24,040 nucleotides of DNA from Draconibacterium orientale (GTDB lineage Bacteria; Bacteroidota; Bacteroidia; Bacteroidales; JAADGE01). The stretch covers positions 1-24,040 of the forward strand of contig DYSM01000003.1 in NCBI GenBank assembly GCA_020718265.1. Direction: 5' to 3'. The notes under the pieces were generated by a model. The model searched no databases. It saw nothing but the letters and a program-made list of their open reading frames with translations, and was not told the origin of the DNA. A program made the translations under genes and the position numbers. Positions 1 through 6,171 of this stretch are shown piece by piece (the first letter of the stretch is position 1; each line of letters starts with the position of its first letter).

Positions 1-94
1 TTTTGAAAATATTTTACAATTTAAGTAAATTGCTTATTATCAGCAATTTAACTTTACAAACTTTCAACTTTATGACTTTTTATACTGAACTCAT
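1..94. repeat. Left arm of a 94-bp inverted repeat
   Basis: Positions 1-94 are the reverse complement of 3085-3178, with a single mismatch (position 44 against 3135). This arm begins at the first base of the window, so it may extend further left. The right arm stops pairing at 3084, inside a decayed tonB gene. The two arms enclose about 3 kb carrying the kinase, the CPBP protease, tonB and the tonB remnant. No transposase is visible between them. It could be a pair of non-autonomous mobile elements, a dispersed intergenic repeat, or the arms of a recombinational inversion. Confidence 0.9.
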
Positions 95-266
95 TAATTT
101 CTAAAAATCTGAAATCCAATTTAAAGCCCTCTAAATATTTTCGGGGGTTTTGTTTTTTCAATACTCCGTTAATATTTTTTGTAAGATATTGATTTATTGT
201 AAATTAGATAAGAAAATTTCTCGAATAAGAGTATGATTGTAACTAATTGGAATTAAGCGATTTGAG

Positions 267-301
267 TCTAATATCTAACATCTAAATTCTAAAATCTAAC
301 G
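267..301 (+). repeat. Heptamer tandem array (TCTNANN x5)
   Basis: Five consecutive 7-bp units each begin TCTAA, at 267, 274, 281, 288 and 295. The array lies 106 bp upstream of the deoxynucleoside kinase start and reads TCTNANN on the sense strand. The same consensus in the same gene-relative orientation recurs at 4129-4163 and 14350-14391. The rest of the 312-bp leader (95-406) is AT-rich; I see no gene there. Confidence 0.75.
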
Positions 302-406
302 AAGTATTGTTTTTTATACTTTTAAATTCATATTTTTACAAAAAATATCGAAGCAAGAATTTTCAAGAAATTCGATAAATAATAATTTTCCGCATAATAC
401 AAAATA

Positions 407-1036
407 ATGGAAACCAAATCGATGCACATCGCCGTGGCGGGCAATATCGGCTCCGGCAAAACAACTTTGGCAGAACTTCTCTCGGCGCATTACGGCTGGG
501 AAGCGCATTATGAAGACGTGGAAGACAATCCGTATCTGAATGATTTTTACGAAGATATGCTTCGTTGGTCGTTCAATTTGCAGGTGTTTTTTCTGAACAG
601 CCGATTCAATCAGGTTTTAGATATTCGGAAATCGGGAAAAACAATCATCCAAGACCGCACAATTTACGAAGATGCCAACATTTTCGCGCCTAATTTGCAC
701 GATATGGGCTTGATGCACACGCGCGATTTTGAAAATTACAGTCGGCTTTTTGCACTGATGAGTACGATGGTTGTGCCGCCGGATTTGCTTATTTTCCTAC
801 GTGCTTCGGTTCCGACGTTGGTAAACAACATCCAAAAACGCGGCAGAGAATACGAAAACAGCATTCGCATTGACTATCTCACACGACTGAACGAACGTTA
901 CGAGCAGTGGATTTCCGGTTACAAACTCGGAAATTTGTTAATTATTGATGTAAATGGCTTAGATTTTAAAGCAAATCCGAAAGACCTCAACAATATCATT
1001 GACAGAATTGAGGCACAGATGCACGGTATTTTTTAA
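407..1036 (+). CDS. Deoxynucleoside kinase
   Basis: The 209-residue product belongs to the deoxynucleoside kinase family (dCK/dGK/dAK type), which phosphorylates deoxynucleosides with ATP in the cytoplasmic salvage pathway. A Walker A loop GNIGSGKTT sits at residues 12-20. The family's DRT motif follows in IIQDRTIYED at about residues 79-88, and the arginine-rich lid is in QKRGREYENS near 143-152. The length is normal for bacterial members. The start at 407 is the first ATG; a second in-frame ATG at 422 (MHIAVAG) is equally plausible because no Shine-Dalgarno is visible. Its stop overlaps the stop of the convergent CPBP gene. Substrate preference cannot be read from sequence alone. Confidence 0.9.
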   Translation: METKSMHIAVAGNIGSGKTTLAELLSAHYGWEAHYEDVEDNPYLNDFYEDMLRWSFNLQVFFLNSRFNQVLDIRKSGKTIIQDRTIYEDANIFAPNLHDMGLMHTRDFENYSRLFALMSTMVVPPDLLIFLRASVPTLVNNIQKRGREYENSIRIDYLTRLNERYEQWISGYKLGNLLIIDVNGLDFKANPKDLNNIIDRIEAQMHGIF

Positions 1037-1992
1037 ATCGAAGCTTCAATTTTAGGATTCTCATCTTCGGAAAGCGCGTGAACTTTCCGAAGTCGAAGCA
1101 ACAACGCAACGACAACAGCCGCACAGAGCAACGCAAATGCCAATTCGTTGAGACTGACGGTTGTATCTGTTGAATCAAATTGTCCGCCGAAGGTTGAGTT
1201 TTTCAATTCATCGTAATAAAAATACGCCGTAACGCCGATTGCATTGTTCAGAAAATGTGCAATTATCGGATACCAAATATTTTTGGAACAAAAAAACATG
1301 TAGCCGAACACCATGCCCAGCACCATGCGCGGCACAAAACCGTAAAACTGAAAATGTATAAAACTGAACACGGCAGAAGCTACGAGAATTGCAATATGCG
1401 GATTTTTGAACCAAGATAAAAAAATGCGTTGTACCGTGCCTCGAAAAAACAACTCCTCGCCCACTGCCGGAATCAACGCCACGATAAGTAAGTTTACCGC
1501 AAAAGCCACCGAAGAATCCGTAATCAAGAACATTTCGGTAATTTTGCGTGCAGCATCTTCCATCGTTTTTAGACTTGTTTCCAATGCGTTAAACGATTCG
1601 GGCAAATTCAGCGCGGCATTGTATTTTCCCAAAACCCCGATAAGCGGTATTGATGCGAGAAGCACAAGTGTAACACGTCCGAAGGTTTTCAGATTCAAAT
1701 CTTTACGAAGATTCAAATACGTTGGAATCCTGTTGGTTTCGGCATCCGAAAACAGCCACGCCGCCGCAAATGCCGGCGCGACAAACATGCCGACAGACTG
1801 AAAAGCCTGCGAAAATTTTAGATACGGAATGTTTTCCATGTCGGGCTGAAGTGAGCCAAACGGAACACCAAACAGCGGAACCGCAAGCACGGAACTCAAC
1901 AAAAAGAAGAAAAGCATGGATGCTACACCCACAAATGCCAAAAGCAACAATTGCGAAAACGGATGCAGGTTTCCGAAATATAAAAATCGCAT
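1033..1992 (-). CDS. CPBP family intramembrane metalloprotease
   Basis: A 319-residue multi-pass membrane protein of the CPBP (Abi/CAAX protease-like) family, which cleaves substrates within the membrane. The diagnostic motifs are all present: EELFFRG at 179-185 (E179, E180, R184), a histidine in FSFIHF (H213), and HFLNN (H246, N250). At least six hydrophobic segments are visible, including about 14-38, 62-82, 106-122, 163-178 and 280-300. Bacterial members have been linked to peptide maturation, immunity to self-made bacteriocins and envelope stress, but nothing here identifies a substrate. The gene is convergent with the kinase, with overlapping stops, and lies downstream of the tonB terminator, so it probably has its own promoter. 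Confidence 0.88.
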   Translation of the reverse strand: MRFLYFGNLHPFSQLLLLAFVGVASMLFFFLLSSVLAVPLFGVPFGSLQPDMENIPYLKFSQAFQSVGMFVAPAFAAAWLFSDAETNRIPTYLNLRKDLNLKTFGRVTLVLLASIPLIGVLGKYNAALNLPESFNALETSLKTMEDAARKITEMFLITDSSVAFAVNLLIVALIPAVGEELFFRGTVQRIFLSWFKNPHIAILVASAVFSFIHFQFYGFVPRMVLGMVFGYMFFCSKNIWYPIIAHFLNNAIGVTAYFYYDELKNSTFGGQFDSTDTTVSLNELAFALLCAAVVVALLLRLRKVHALSEDENPKIEASI

Positions 1993-2015
1993 AAAAAAAA
2001 CGTAACTAAAGTCCT

Positions 2016-2055
2016 AAAAAAACTTTGCCAAAGTTAGAGGAAACTTTGGCAAAGT
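2016..2055 (-). terminator. Intrinsic terminator of tonB
   Basis: A perfect 14-bp stem (2022-2035 paired with 2042-2055) encloses a 6-nt loop. On the minus strand it is followed by seven T residues (complement of 2016-2022). It lies 22 bp after the tonB stop and before the CPBP start, so it should end the tonB transcript. Confidence 0.88.
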
Positions 2056-2077
2056 AATTATGAATTAATAGAATATG

Positions 2078-2749
2078 TTAATTCAATTTGAATACAATCG
2101 GAACGGAATACCACACCGATACGTTTTTTCCGCCTTGCATACCCGGTTTGAAATCGGGCAAGGTTTTCACAACGCGAATAGCTTCATCATCAAGCAGTTG
2201 GTCCACGCCGCGTGTAATTTGCACTTGATCGACTTTACCTTTTGATGTAACAACAAATTTGAGATATACGGTTCCTTGAATATCGTTTTCGCGCGCAATT
2301 GCCGGATAATTTACATTTTCGGCAATATATTTGCGCAAGGCAACAACGCCGCCCGGAAATTCGGGCATTTTTTCAACAACCACAAACACTTGCGGTGCCT
2401 CTTCTTCCTCCTCTTCTTCTGTGTCCACGGTAATTTCCGTTTCTTCGTCGGCTTCCATATCAAACTCGTAATCATCTTGAATTTCAGTATCATCTTCCAC
2501 AATTTCAATCACATCCGTTTGCACTTGTTGTTGCACTTCGGGTTTGGGCGGTTCTACTTCGGGACGCGTAATTTCAATCATTTCGTCCTCAATCAGAACA
2601 GATTCGGAAACCAAGCCTTCTTCATCTGCAGCCATTGTAGCCCAGTTGAATGCTGCGAGTGTCAGCCCGATAGTTACGAGCAAACCTGTGAGAATGAATC
2701 CGAATTTGAATTTTTCCAAGTTAACTTGGGGATTTTTTTTAATTTCCAT
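2078..2749 (-). CDS. tonB: Energy transducer TonB
   Basis: A 223-residue TonB-family protein, which carries proton-motive-force energy from an inner-membrane ExbBD motor to outer-membrane TonB-dependent receptors. It has a short cytoplasmic start, one membrane anchor at about residues 17-35, a periplasmic linker with VEPPKPEV and a long acidic run at about 87-117, and a TonB C-terminal domain at 129-223 (MPEFPGG, then NYPAIARE, QGTVYLKFVV, LPDFKPGMQGG and VWYSVPI). The linker is Glu/Asp-rich rather than the long Pro-Lys linker of enterobacterial TonB, as is common in Bacteroidota. A strong terminator follows. exbB and exbD are not in the window. A closely related decayed copy lies directly upstream. 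Confidence 0.9.
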   Translation of the reverse strand: MEIKKNPQVNLEKFKFGFILTGLLVTIGLTLAAFNWATMAADEEGLVSESVLIEDEMIEITRPEVEPPKPEVQQQVQTDVIEIVEDDTEIQDDYEFDMEADEETEITVDTEEEEEEEAPQVFVVVEKMPEFPGGVVALRKYIAENVNYPAIARENDIQGTVYLKFVVTSKGKVDQVQITRGVDQLLDDEAIRVVKTLPDFKPGMQGGKNVSVWYSVPIVFKLN

Positions 2750-2790
2750 GACTTTTGGTTTTTAAAGGGTTACAAACTATTTTGTGTAAA

Positions 2791-2805
2791 ACCGCTTTGA
2801 GCGGT
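2791..2805 (-). terminator. Short GC-rich hairpin upstream of tonB
   Basis: A 6-bp perfect stem (ACCGCT / AGCGGT) with a 3-nt loop is followed by four T residues on the minus strand. It lies between the tonB remnant and intact tonB. It could be a weak terminator for transcripts crossing the remnant, or a structure in the tonB leader. Confidence 0.4.
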
Positions 2806-2847
2806 AAAATTATTAATTATTTTCGGTACTGTAAAAAGTTTTTTTGA

Positions 2848-3081
2848 CTAATTTAATTTAAACACAATCGGAACCGAATACCAAACTGCAACCGCGCGTC
2901 CGCCTTGCATTCCGGGTTTGAAATCGGGCAGCAATTTTACTACGCGAACAGCTTCATCGTCAAGCAGTTTGTCCACGCCGCGCGTAACCTGCACTTGCTC
3001 AACTTTACCTTTTGCCGAGACCACAAATTTCAGATACACTGTGCCTTGCGTGCCTATTTCTTGCGATTCTTTGGGGTAGTT
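2848..3081 (-). pseudogene. Truncated tonB paralogue (C-terminal domain only)
   Basis: This reading frame encodes the last 77 residues of a TonB C-terminal domain, from NYPKESQE through VWYSVPIVFKLN. By hand count 60 of 77 residues match the C-terminus of the neighbouring tonB, so it is a recent tandem duplicate. The membrane anchor, linker and first part of the domain are gone. Homology stops at about 3081, four bases from the edge of the 94-bp inverted repeat. An in-frame TGA lies at 3091-3093 inside that repeat, and there is no in-frame ATG, only GTG at 3037-3039. Expression as a small domain from the GTG is conceivable, but without a signal or anchor it would stay in the cytoplasm, so I call it a remnant. 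Confidence 0.85.
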
Positions 3082-3084
3082 TAT

Positions 3085-3178
3085 ATGAGTTCAGTATAAA
3101 AAGTCATAAAGTTGAAAGTTTGTAAAGTTAAATTACTGATAATAAGCAATTTACTTAAATTGTAAAATATTTTCAAAA
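3085..3178. repeat. Right arm of the 94-bp inverted repeat
   Basis: Reverse complement of 1-94 with one mismatch. Its inner edge abuts the broken 5' end of the tonB remnant. Short AAAGT words recur inside it at 3100, 3108, 3115 and 3124. A related word (ACTGATAAT) occurs inside the arm at 3135 and again just outside at about 3180. Confidence 0.9.
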
Positions 3179-3231
3179 ACACTGATAATCAAGCATATAG
3201 TTTGTTTAGCTAAAATAAAACAGGCTTTTTA

Positions 3232-3395
3232 GACAGGACTCACATATTAGTTCTACTATTTTAAAACCAATATATGAGCCTACTCCAAAAATTGTTTTCA
3301 GCCGCTAAGCGGTTTTGTAAGTATCTGAATTTCAATATCAGATTTTCCAAAAATAACAGCTAAGCGGCTTATCGGAGTGGTCTCATACATTGTAT
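3232..3395. repeat. Imperfect palindromic (MITE-like) intergenic sequence
   Basis: This gene-free stretch has nested symmetry. The 20-mers at 3268-3287 and 3376-3395 are inverted repeats matching at about 16 of 20 positions. A third relative of the same motif lies at 3232-3246. Inside, GCTAAGCGG occurs twice (3304-3312 and 3359-3367), and ATCTGA/TCAGAT forms a central hairpin near 3323-3343. No open reading frame is supported. It may be a decayed non-autonomous element or a structured RNA region. Confidence 0.5.
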
Positions 3396-3407
3396 AAGAA
3401 TCACACG

Positions 3408-3435
3408 ACTAATTACTCAATACTCACTACTTATT
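3408..3435. repeat. Heptamer tandem array (ACTNANT x4)
   Basis: Four consecutive 7-bp units (ACTAATT, ACTCAAT, ACTCACT, ACTTATT) span the 3' end of the second tonB-like gene; the last units overlap its stop codon. The core CTNA is shared with the TCTNANN arrays elsewhere in the window, but the first base differs. Confidence 0.55.
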
Positions 3436-4077
3436 TAAACTAAATGTTACAGCAAGTGTTTGACAGACATTGACTTTGCGTCCGGCGTGTTTGCCCGGAA
3501 TCCATGCGGGCATGGCGGCAATCAGGCGTTCGGCTTCGGCGCTGGTTTCAGGTGAAAGTGAATTGAGGCGACGAATTTGGGAAATTATTCCGGTTCGCGT
3601 AACTACAAAACTCACATATACACGCCCTTGCACATTTTGTATGCGGGCAATTTCGGGATAGCGCAATTGTGTATTCAAATAATGGTTTAAAGCGTCCGAA
3701 CCGCCGGCAAACTGCGGCAAAGTGTCGGTATAGACAAAAATTTCCTTATCGTAATCAATCGGAGTTGGATTTTGCAAATTTTTGGCTTCAAAATCGAAAT
3801 CAACGTCTTCTGAAACCGAAGAATCATCCGGCACAATTTCCAAAGTCGCAGCCTTTCCGACGCTCGTTTTCAATTGCTTAGAAGAATCCGAAACAACGGT
3901 CGGTTGGAGAAACATTTCAACGGAAACTTCCGCAACGCGTGTTTCCGTTTCCGACGGCGTGCTCACAGATTGTTCGATGGCAAAACCGGCAATCAAAATG
4001 GCAATCACCAAACCGATTTCTAAGAACAAAAATCTGCCTTTTTCAATATCCGCACCGCTATGTTTTCTTAATTTCAT
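3427..4077 (-). CDS. TonB-like energy transducer
   Basis: A 216-residue protein with the TonB layout: cytoplasmic start rich in Lys/Arg, a membrane anchor at about 16-36, a linker of roughly 80 residues with acidic stretches, and a TonB C-terminal domain at about 120-216 (LPQFAGG, then RYPEIARI, QGRVYVSFVV, MPAWIPGKHAGRKV and LAVTFSLNK). It is clearly diverged from the tonB at 2078-2749, so it is an older paralogue. It lies 163 bp downstream of the M56 peptidase gene on the same strand. In many Bacteroidota, M56 peptidases are themselves fused to TonB-like domains, so a functional link to the BlaI/M56 pair is possible but not shown. Confidence 0.82.
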   Translation of the reverse strand: MKLRKHSGADIEKGRFLFLEIGLVIAILIAGFAIEQSVSTPSETETRVAEVSVEMFLQPTVVSDSSKQLKTSVGKAATLEIVPDDSSVSEDVDFDFEAKNLQNPTPIDYDKEIFVYTDTLPQFAGGSDALNHYLNTQLRYPEIARIQNVQGRVYVSFVVTRTGIISQIRRLNSLSPETSAEAERLIAAMPAWIPGKHAGRKVNVCQTLAVTFSLNK

Positions 4078-4121
4078 CTGAATTCGATTTTAATATTTGA
4101 TGCCAAGAAGCTCAAAATTCA

Positions 4122-4129
4122 CAAATTTA
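4122..4129 (-). promoter_or_regulatory. Possible -7 element for the tonB-like gene
   Basis: On the minus strand this reads TAAATTTG, an exact match to the Bacteroidota -7 consensus TAnnTTTG, 44 bp upstream of the start codon. The heptamer array at 4129-4163 lies where the -33 region would be. There is no clear TTTG at -33. Confidence 0.4.
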
Positions 4130-4163
4130 CTTAGATTTCAGAAGTCTGATTACAGACATTAGA
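4129..4163 (-). repeat. Heptamer tandem array (TCTNANN x5 on minus strand)
   Basis: Five 7-bp units on the plus strand (ACTTAGA, TTTCAGA, AGTCTGA, TTACAGA, CATTAGA) fit NNTNAGA, the reverse complement of TCTNANN, with two single-base deviations. It lies 52 bp upstream of the tonB-like gene and reads TCTNANN in the direction of that gene. A weaker plus-oriented series (TCTGTTT, TCTGATT, TCTTACA, ACTAAAA) is at 4209-4236. Confidence 0.65.
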
Positions 4164-4240
4164 CTTAAAACAAACTCTTTCCAAATATTGATTAACTCTG
4201 TATTACTGTCTGTTTTCTGATTTCTTACAACTAAAACCAT

Positions 4241-5590
4241 CTAATAACAAAACACAGTATCGAAAGGTTTGGCGTTGCGTGTGGCGCGTAATTCCAAAAT
4301 CGGAAACAAACGGTTGTCGCCGGTTTCTCCTATTCTATCACCTTTTTTTACTCGGTTACCAACCAAAACCGTTGTCTTGAACACGTTTTTATACAGAATA
4401 TTAGCTCCGTCATCGGTTTTCAAACTCAAATCAAATGATTTTAAATTTGAATCGTGTTTTTCTTCAATTTTAGAAACAAGCCCGTCCGCAACTGCGAGAA
4501 TTTCGGAGTCCGACCGCACCGCATAACTAACGGCAGGATGCGAAACCACGAGCACAGAGCCATCCGATTGCGTAAATTTTCTTTCTAAAAAAAACGGACT
4601 CACAACGCGATAATCGTTTGGATTTAGCGGTGCATTCATCTCATTTCCGGAATAAAATCGAACTCCCGCAGAAGCATTCAATACTGAAATTGAATAAGTC
4701 AGCGCAACAAGTGTCAGAGCCAAAACAGGAACGGATGCCCAAAATCTTCGTTTGCGAAAACGTTCCGATTCCGGAAACGAAATGAGCGAAACGCGCGTTT
4801 TAATTTCTTCCGAAAAAAAATTACGAAGGTTGCCAACTTGTTTTCGCTGAGCCATTTTCACAAGCAAACGCGAATAATCCGGTTTATTTCGGTTTCCTGT
4901 CAAAATATTATCGGTAACAAACTCATGTACCTCGCGCACGCCCGACTTTATTTGTCGCATAAACGGATTGAACCACAATACGATACCCGCAATTTCAAAG
5001 AACAAAACATCGAGGCTGTGCAGCTCATCTACATGAATTTTTTCATGTTTGATAATTTCGTCTCGTTCGTGCTCGGGCAATGCCAAAACAGATTCGCTTA
5101 GATAAATTTTGCGCAAAAACGTAAACGAAACATGCTCTTTTTCAGGCACTAACACAAACGAATATTTATCTTCAGTAACTTGTTTCGCAGACTTTCCAAT
5201 CTTTTGAATCGAACGCAGTTGAATCAAAAAACGAATAAGATTGATAAGTGCACCAAGCATCCAAAGCGTCAAAAGAATATTCAAAATTGATAATTTATTC
5301 ATGAAATTTGAACGTTCTGAAAAACTATCAAACTGAATAAGAGCATGATTCGAGAGCGAATTGGTGTAAATCAAATGTATAAACTCACCGCGTATGTGCG
5401 TATATTGCGCGGTCGGCGGCTGTAGAAAACTTGCAACAATCGGAATTGTGAATGCCAAAATCAAACTTGAAAGCAAAAAATATCGACTCCAATTAAAGTA
5501 TGCAATCCGATAATACAGATACCTGTAAAACAAGAACAACAAACTGATAATCAATGCTGTTTCGAGCAAATATATCGGCAGAGCCGTCAT
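4241..5590 (-). CDS. M56 (BlaR1-like) membrane metallopeptidase with M23-like C-terminal domain
   Basis: A 449-residue sensor-type protein of the M56 family. Membrane segments lie at about 5-22, 38-55, 100-125 and 285-305. The zinc site is HEKIH (H182, E183, H186), with a possible third ligand in EVHEFVTD (E223). In BlaR1 this cytosolic-facing peptidase is activated by an extracellular sensor domain and leads to loss of the repressor. Here the external C-terminal part (about 345-449) resembles a LytM/M23 fold (AVADGLVSKI, then YKNVFKTTVLVGNRVKKGDRIGETG, then ILELRATRNAKPFD). The HxxxD and HxH zinc residues of active M23 enzymes are absent, so it is probably a binding module rather than an enzyme. 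No penicillin-binding sensor domain is seen. Its start overlaps the blaI-like stop by 4 bp, so the two are co-transcribed. Confidence 0.82.
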   Translation of the reverse strand: MTALPIYLLETALIISLLFLFYRYLYYRIAYFNWSRYFLLSSLILAFTIPIVASFLQPPTAQYTHIRGEFIHLIYTNSLSNHALIQFDSFSERSNFMNKLSILNILLTLWMLGALINLIRFLIQLRSIQKIGKSAKQVTEDKYSFVLVPEKEHVSFTFLRKIYLSESVLALPEHERDEIIKHEKIHVDELHSLDVLFFEIAGIVLWFNPFMRQIKSGVREVHEFVTDNILTGNRNKPDYSRLLVKMAQRKQVGNLRNFFSEEIKTRVSLISFPESERFRKRRFWASVPVLALTLVALTYSISVLNASAGVRFYSGNEMNAPLNPNDYRVVSPFFLERKFTQSDGSVLVVSHPAVSYAVRSDSEILAVADGLVSKIEEKHDSNLKSFDLSLKTDDGANILYKNVFKTTVLVGNRVKKGDRIGETGDNRLFPILELRATRNAKPFDTVFCY

Positions 5591-5967
5591 TTCCGTATTT
5601 CGTTTTCGGAGTTTTCATTTTCATCAATAATGCGCAAAATTTGTTCGGCTTGCTCGTCGTCCAAGTCTTTTTCCTGAGCCAAAAACGAGACCATTTTCTT
5701 GTATGAATTGTCGAAATAATTCTTCAAAACACCCGAAAAAATGCGTTTTCTGTACTCTTTTTTACTAATAATCGGAAAATATTCATACGTATTTCCATAT
5801 TGCGTGAAACCGACAAACTCCTTTTTAACCAAAATTCGAACAACTGAAGATACTGTGTTATAAGGCGTTTCGTCTGGTAGCTTTGCCAAAATATCTTTTA
5901 CAAATCCTTTTTCCAAATCCCAAAGAATTTGCATAATTTGTTCCTCTTTTTTTGTGAGCGTTTCCAT
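5587..5967 (-). CDS. BlaI/MecI/CopY family transcriptional repressor
   Basis: A 126-residue winged-helix regulator of the BlaI/MecI type. The N-terminal DNA-binding domain runs from LTKKEEQIMQILWDLEKGFVKDI to about residue 80, with the typical TPYNTVSSVVRILVKKEFV recognition region and a YEYFPIISKKEY wing. The C-terminal half (about 81-126) is helical and acidic, as expected for the dimerisation region. Such repressors bind palindromes over their own promoter and are released when the partner M56 peptidase is activated. The gene overlaps that partner by 4 bp, and a perfect inverted repeat overlaps its predicted promoter. Target genes beyond this pair are unknown. Confidence 0.9.
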   Translation of the reverse strand: METLTKKEEQIMQILWDLEKGFVKDILAKLPDETPYNTVSSVVRILVKKEFVGFTQYGNTYEYFPIISKKEYRKRIFSGVLKNYFDNSYKKMVSFLAQEKDLDDEQAEQILRIIDENENSENEIRK

Positions 5968-6001
5968 TTTTTATGAAATTCAAGTTTGTAAACTGATATT
6001 G

Positions 6002-6032
6002 CAAATATAAAACGCATTTTTCAATTAAACAA
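6002..6032 (-). promoter_or_regulatory. Predicted blaI promoter
   Basis: On the minus strand TATATTTG (complement of 6002-6009) matches the Bacteroidota -7 consensus TAnnTTTG. A TTG (complement of 6030-6032) lies 20 nt further upstream as the -33 element. The -7 box is about 34 bp upstream of the blaI start codon. The -33 part falls inside the inverted repeat at 6023-6054. Confidence 0.65.
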
Positions 6033-6054
6033 CTTATTTTGCAGTTGTTTAATT
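6023..6054. promoter_or_regulatory. Probable BlaI operator (12-bp perfect inverted repeat)
   Basis: AATTAAACAACT (6023-6034) and AGTTGTTTAATT (6043-6054) are perfect inverted repeats separated by 8 bp. The site covers the -33 element of the predicted blaI promoter, where a repressor would block transcription. BlaI/MecI repressors bind dyads of this general size. It does not carry the staphylococcal TACA/TGTA half-sites, so the assignment rests on symmetry and position. Confidence 0.6.
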
Positions 6055-6103
6055 TATTTTTTAGTTCAAAAATACAAGCTATTAATTTTCAGTAAATTAG
6101 AGA

Positions 6104-6135
6104 TTTCTACAAAAATCAAAAAAAGAGTATCTTTG
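6104..6135 (+). promoter_or_regulatory. Predicted ribE promoter
   Basis: TATCTTTG at 6128-6135 matches TAnnTTTG. TTTC at 6104-6107 lies 20 nt upstream as an imperfect -33 element. The -7 box ends 36 bp before the ribE start codon. Confidence 0.6.
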
Positions 6136-6171
6136 CAGAAAATCAAAATTTAACATCAAAGTTTAAACGAT

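Noticed and set aside
124..156. Possible terminator at the left edge
   Set aside because: CCC/GGG pairing needs bulges and the stem is weak; the T-rich run alone is not enough to support it.
267..301. CRISPR-like repeats
   Set aside because: Units are only 7 bp with no spacers and no cas genes nearby.
1406..1801. Open frame of 131 codons opposite the CPBP gene
   Set aside because: It is antisense to conserved catalytic motifs of the CPBP protein and has no domain.
1..3178. Phase-variable switch that would rebuild an intact tonB on inversion
   Set aside because: The repeat arm itself carries an in-frame TGA at 3091-3093, so joining other sequence through the arm cannot restore the reading frame.
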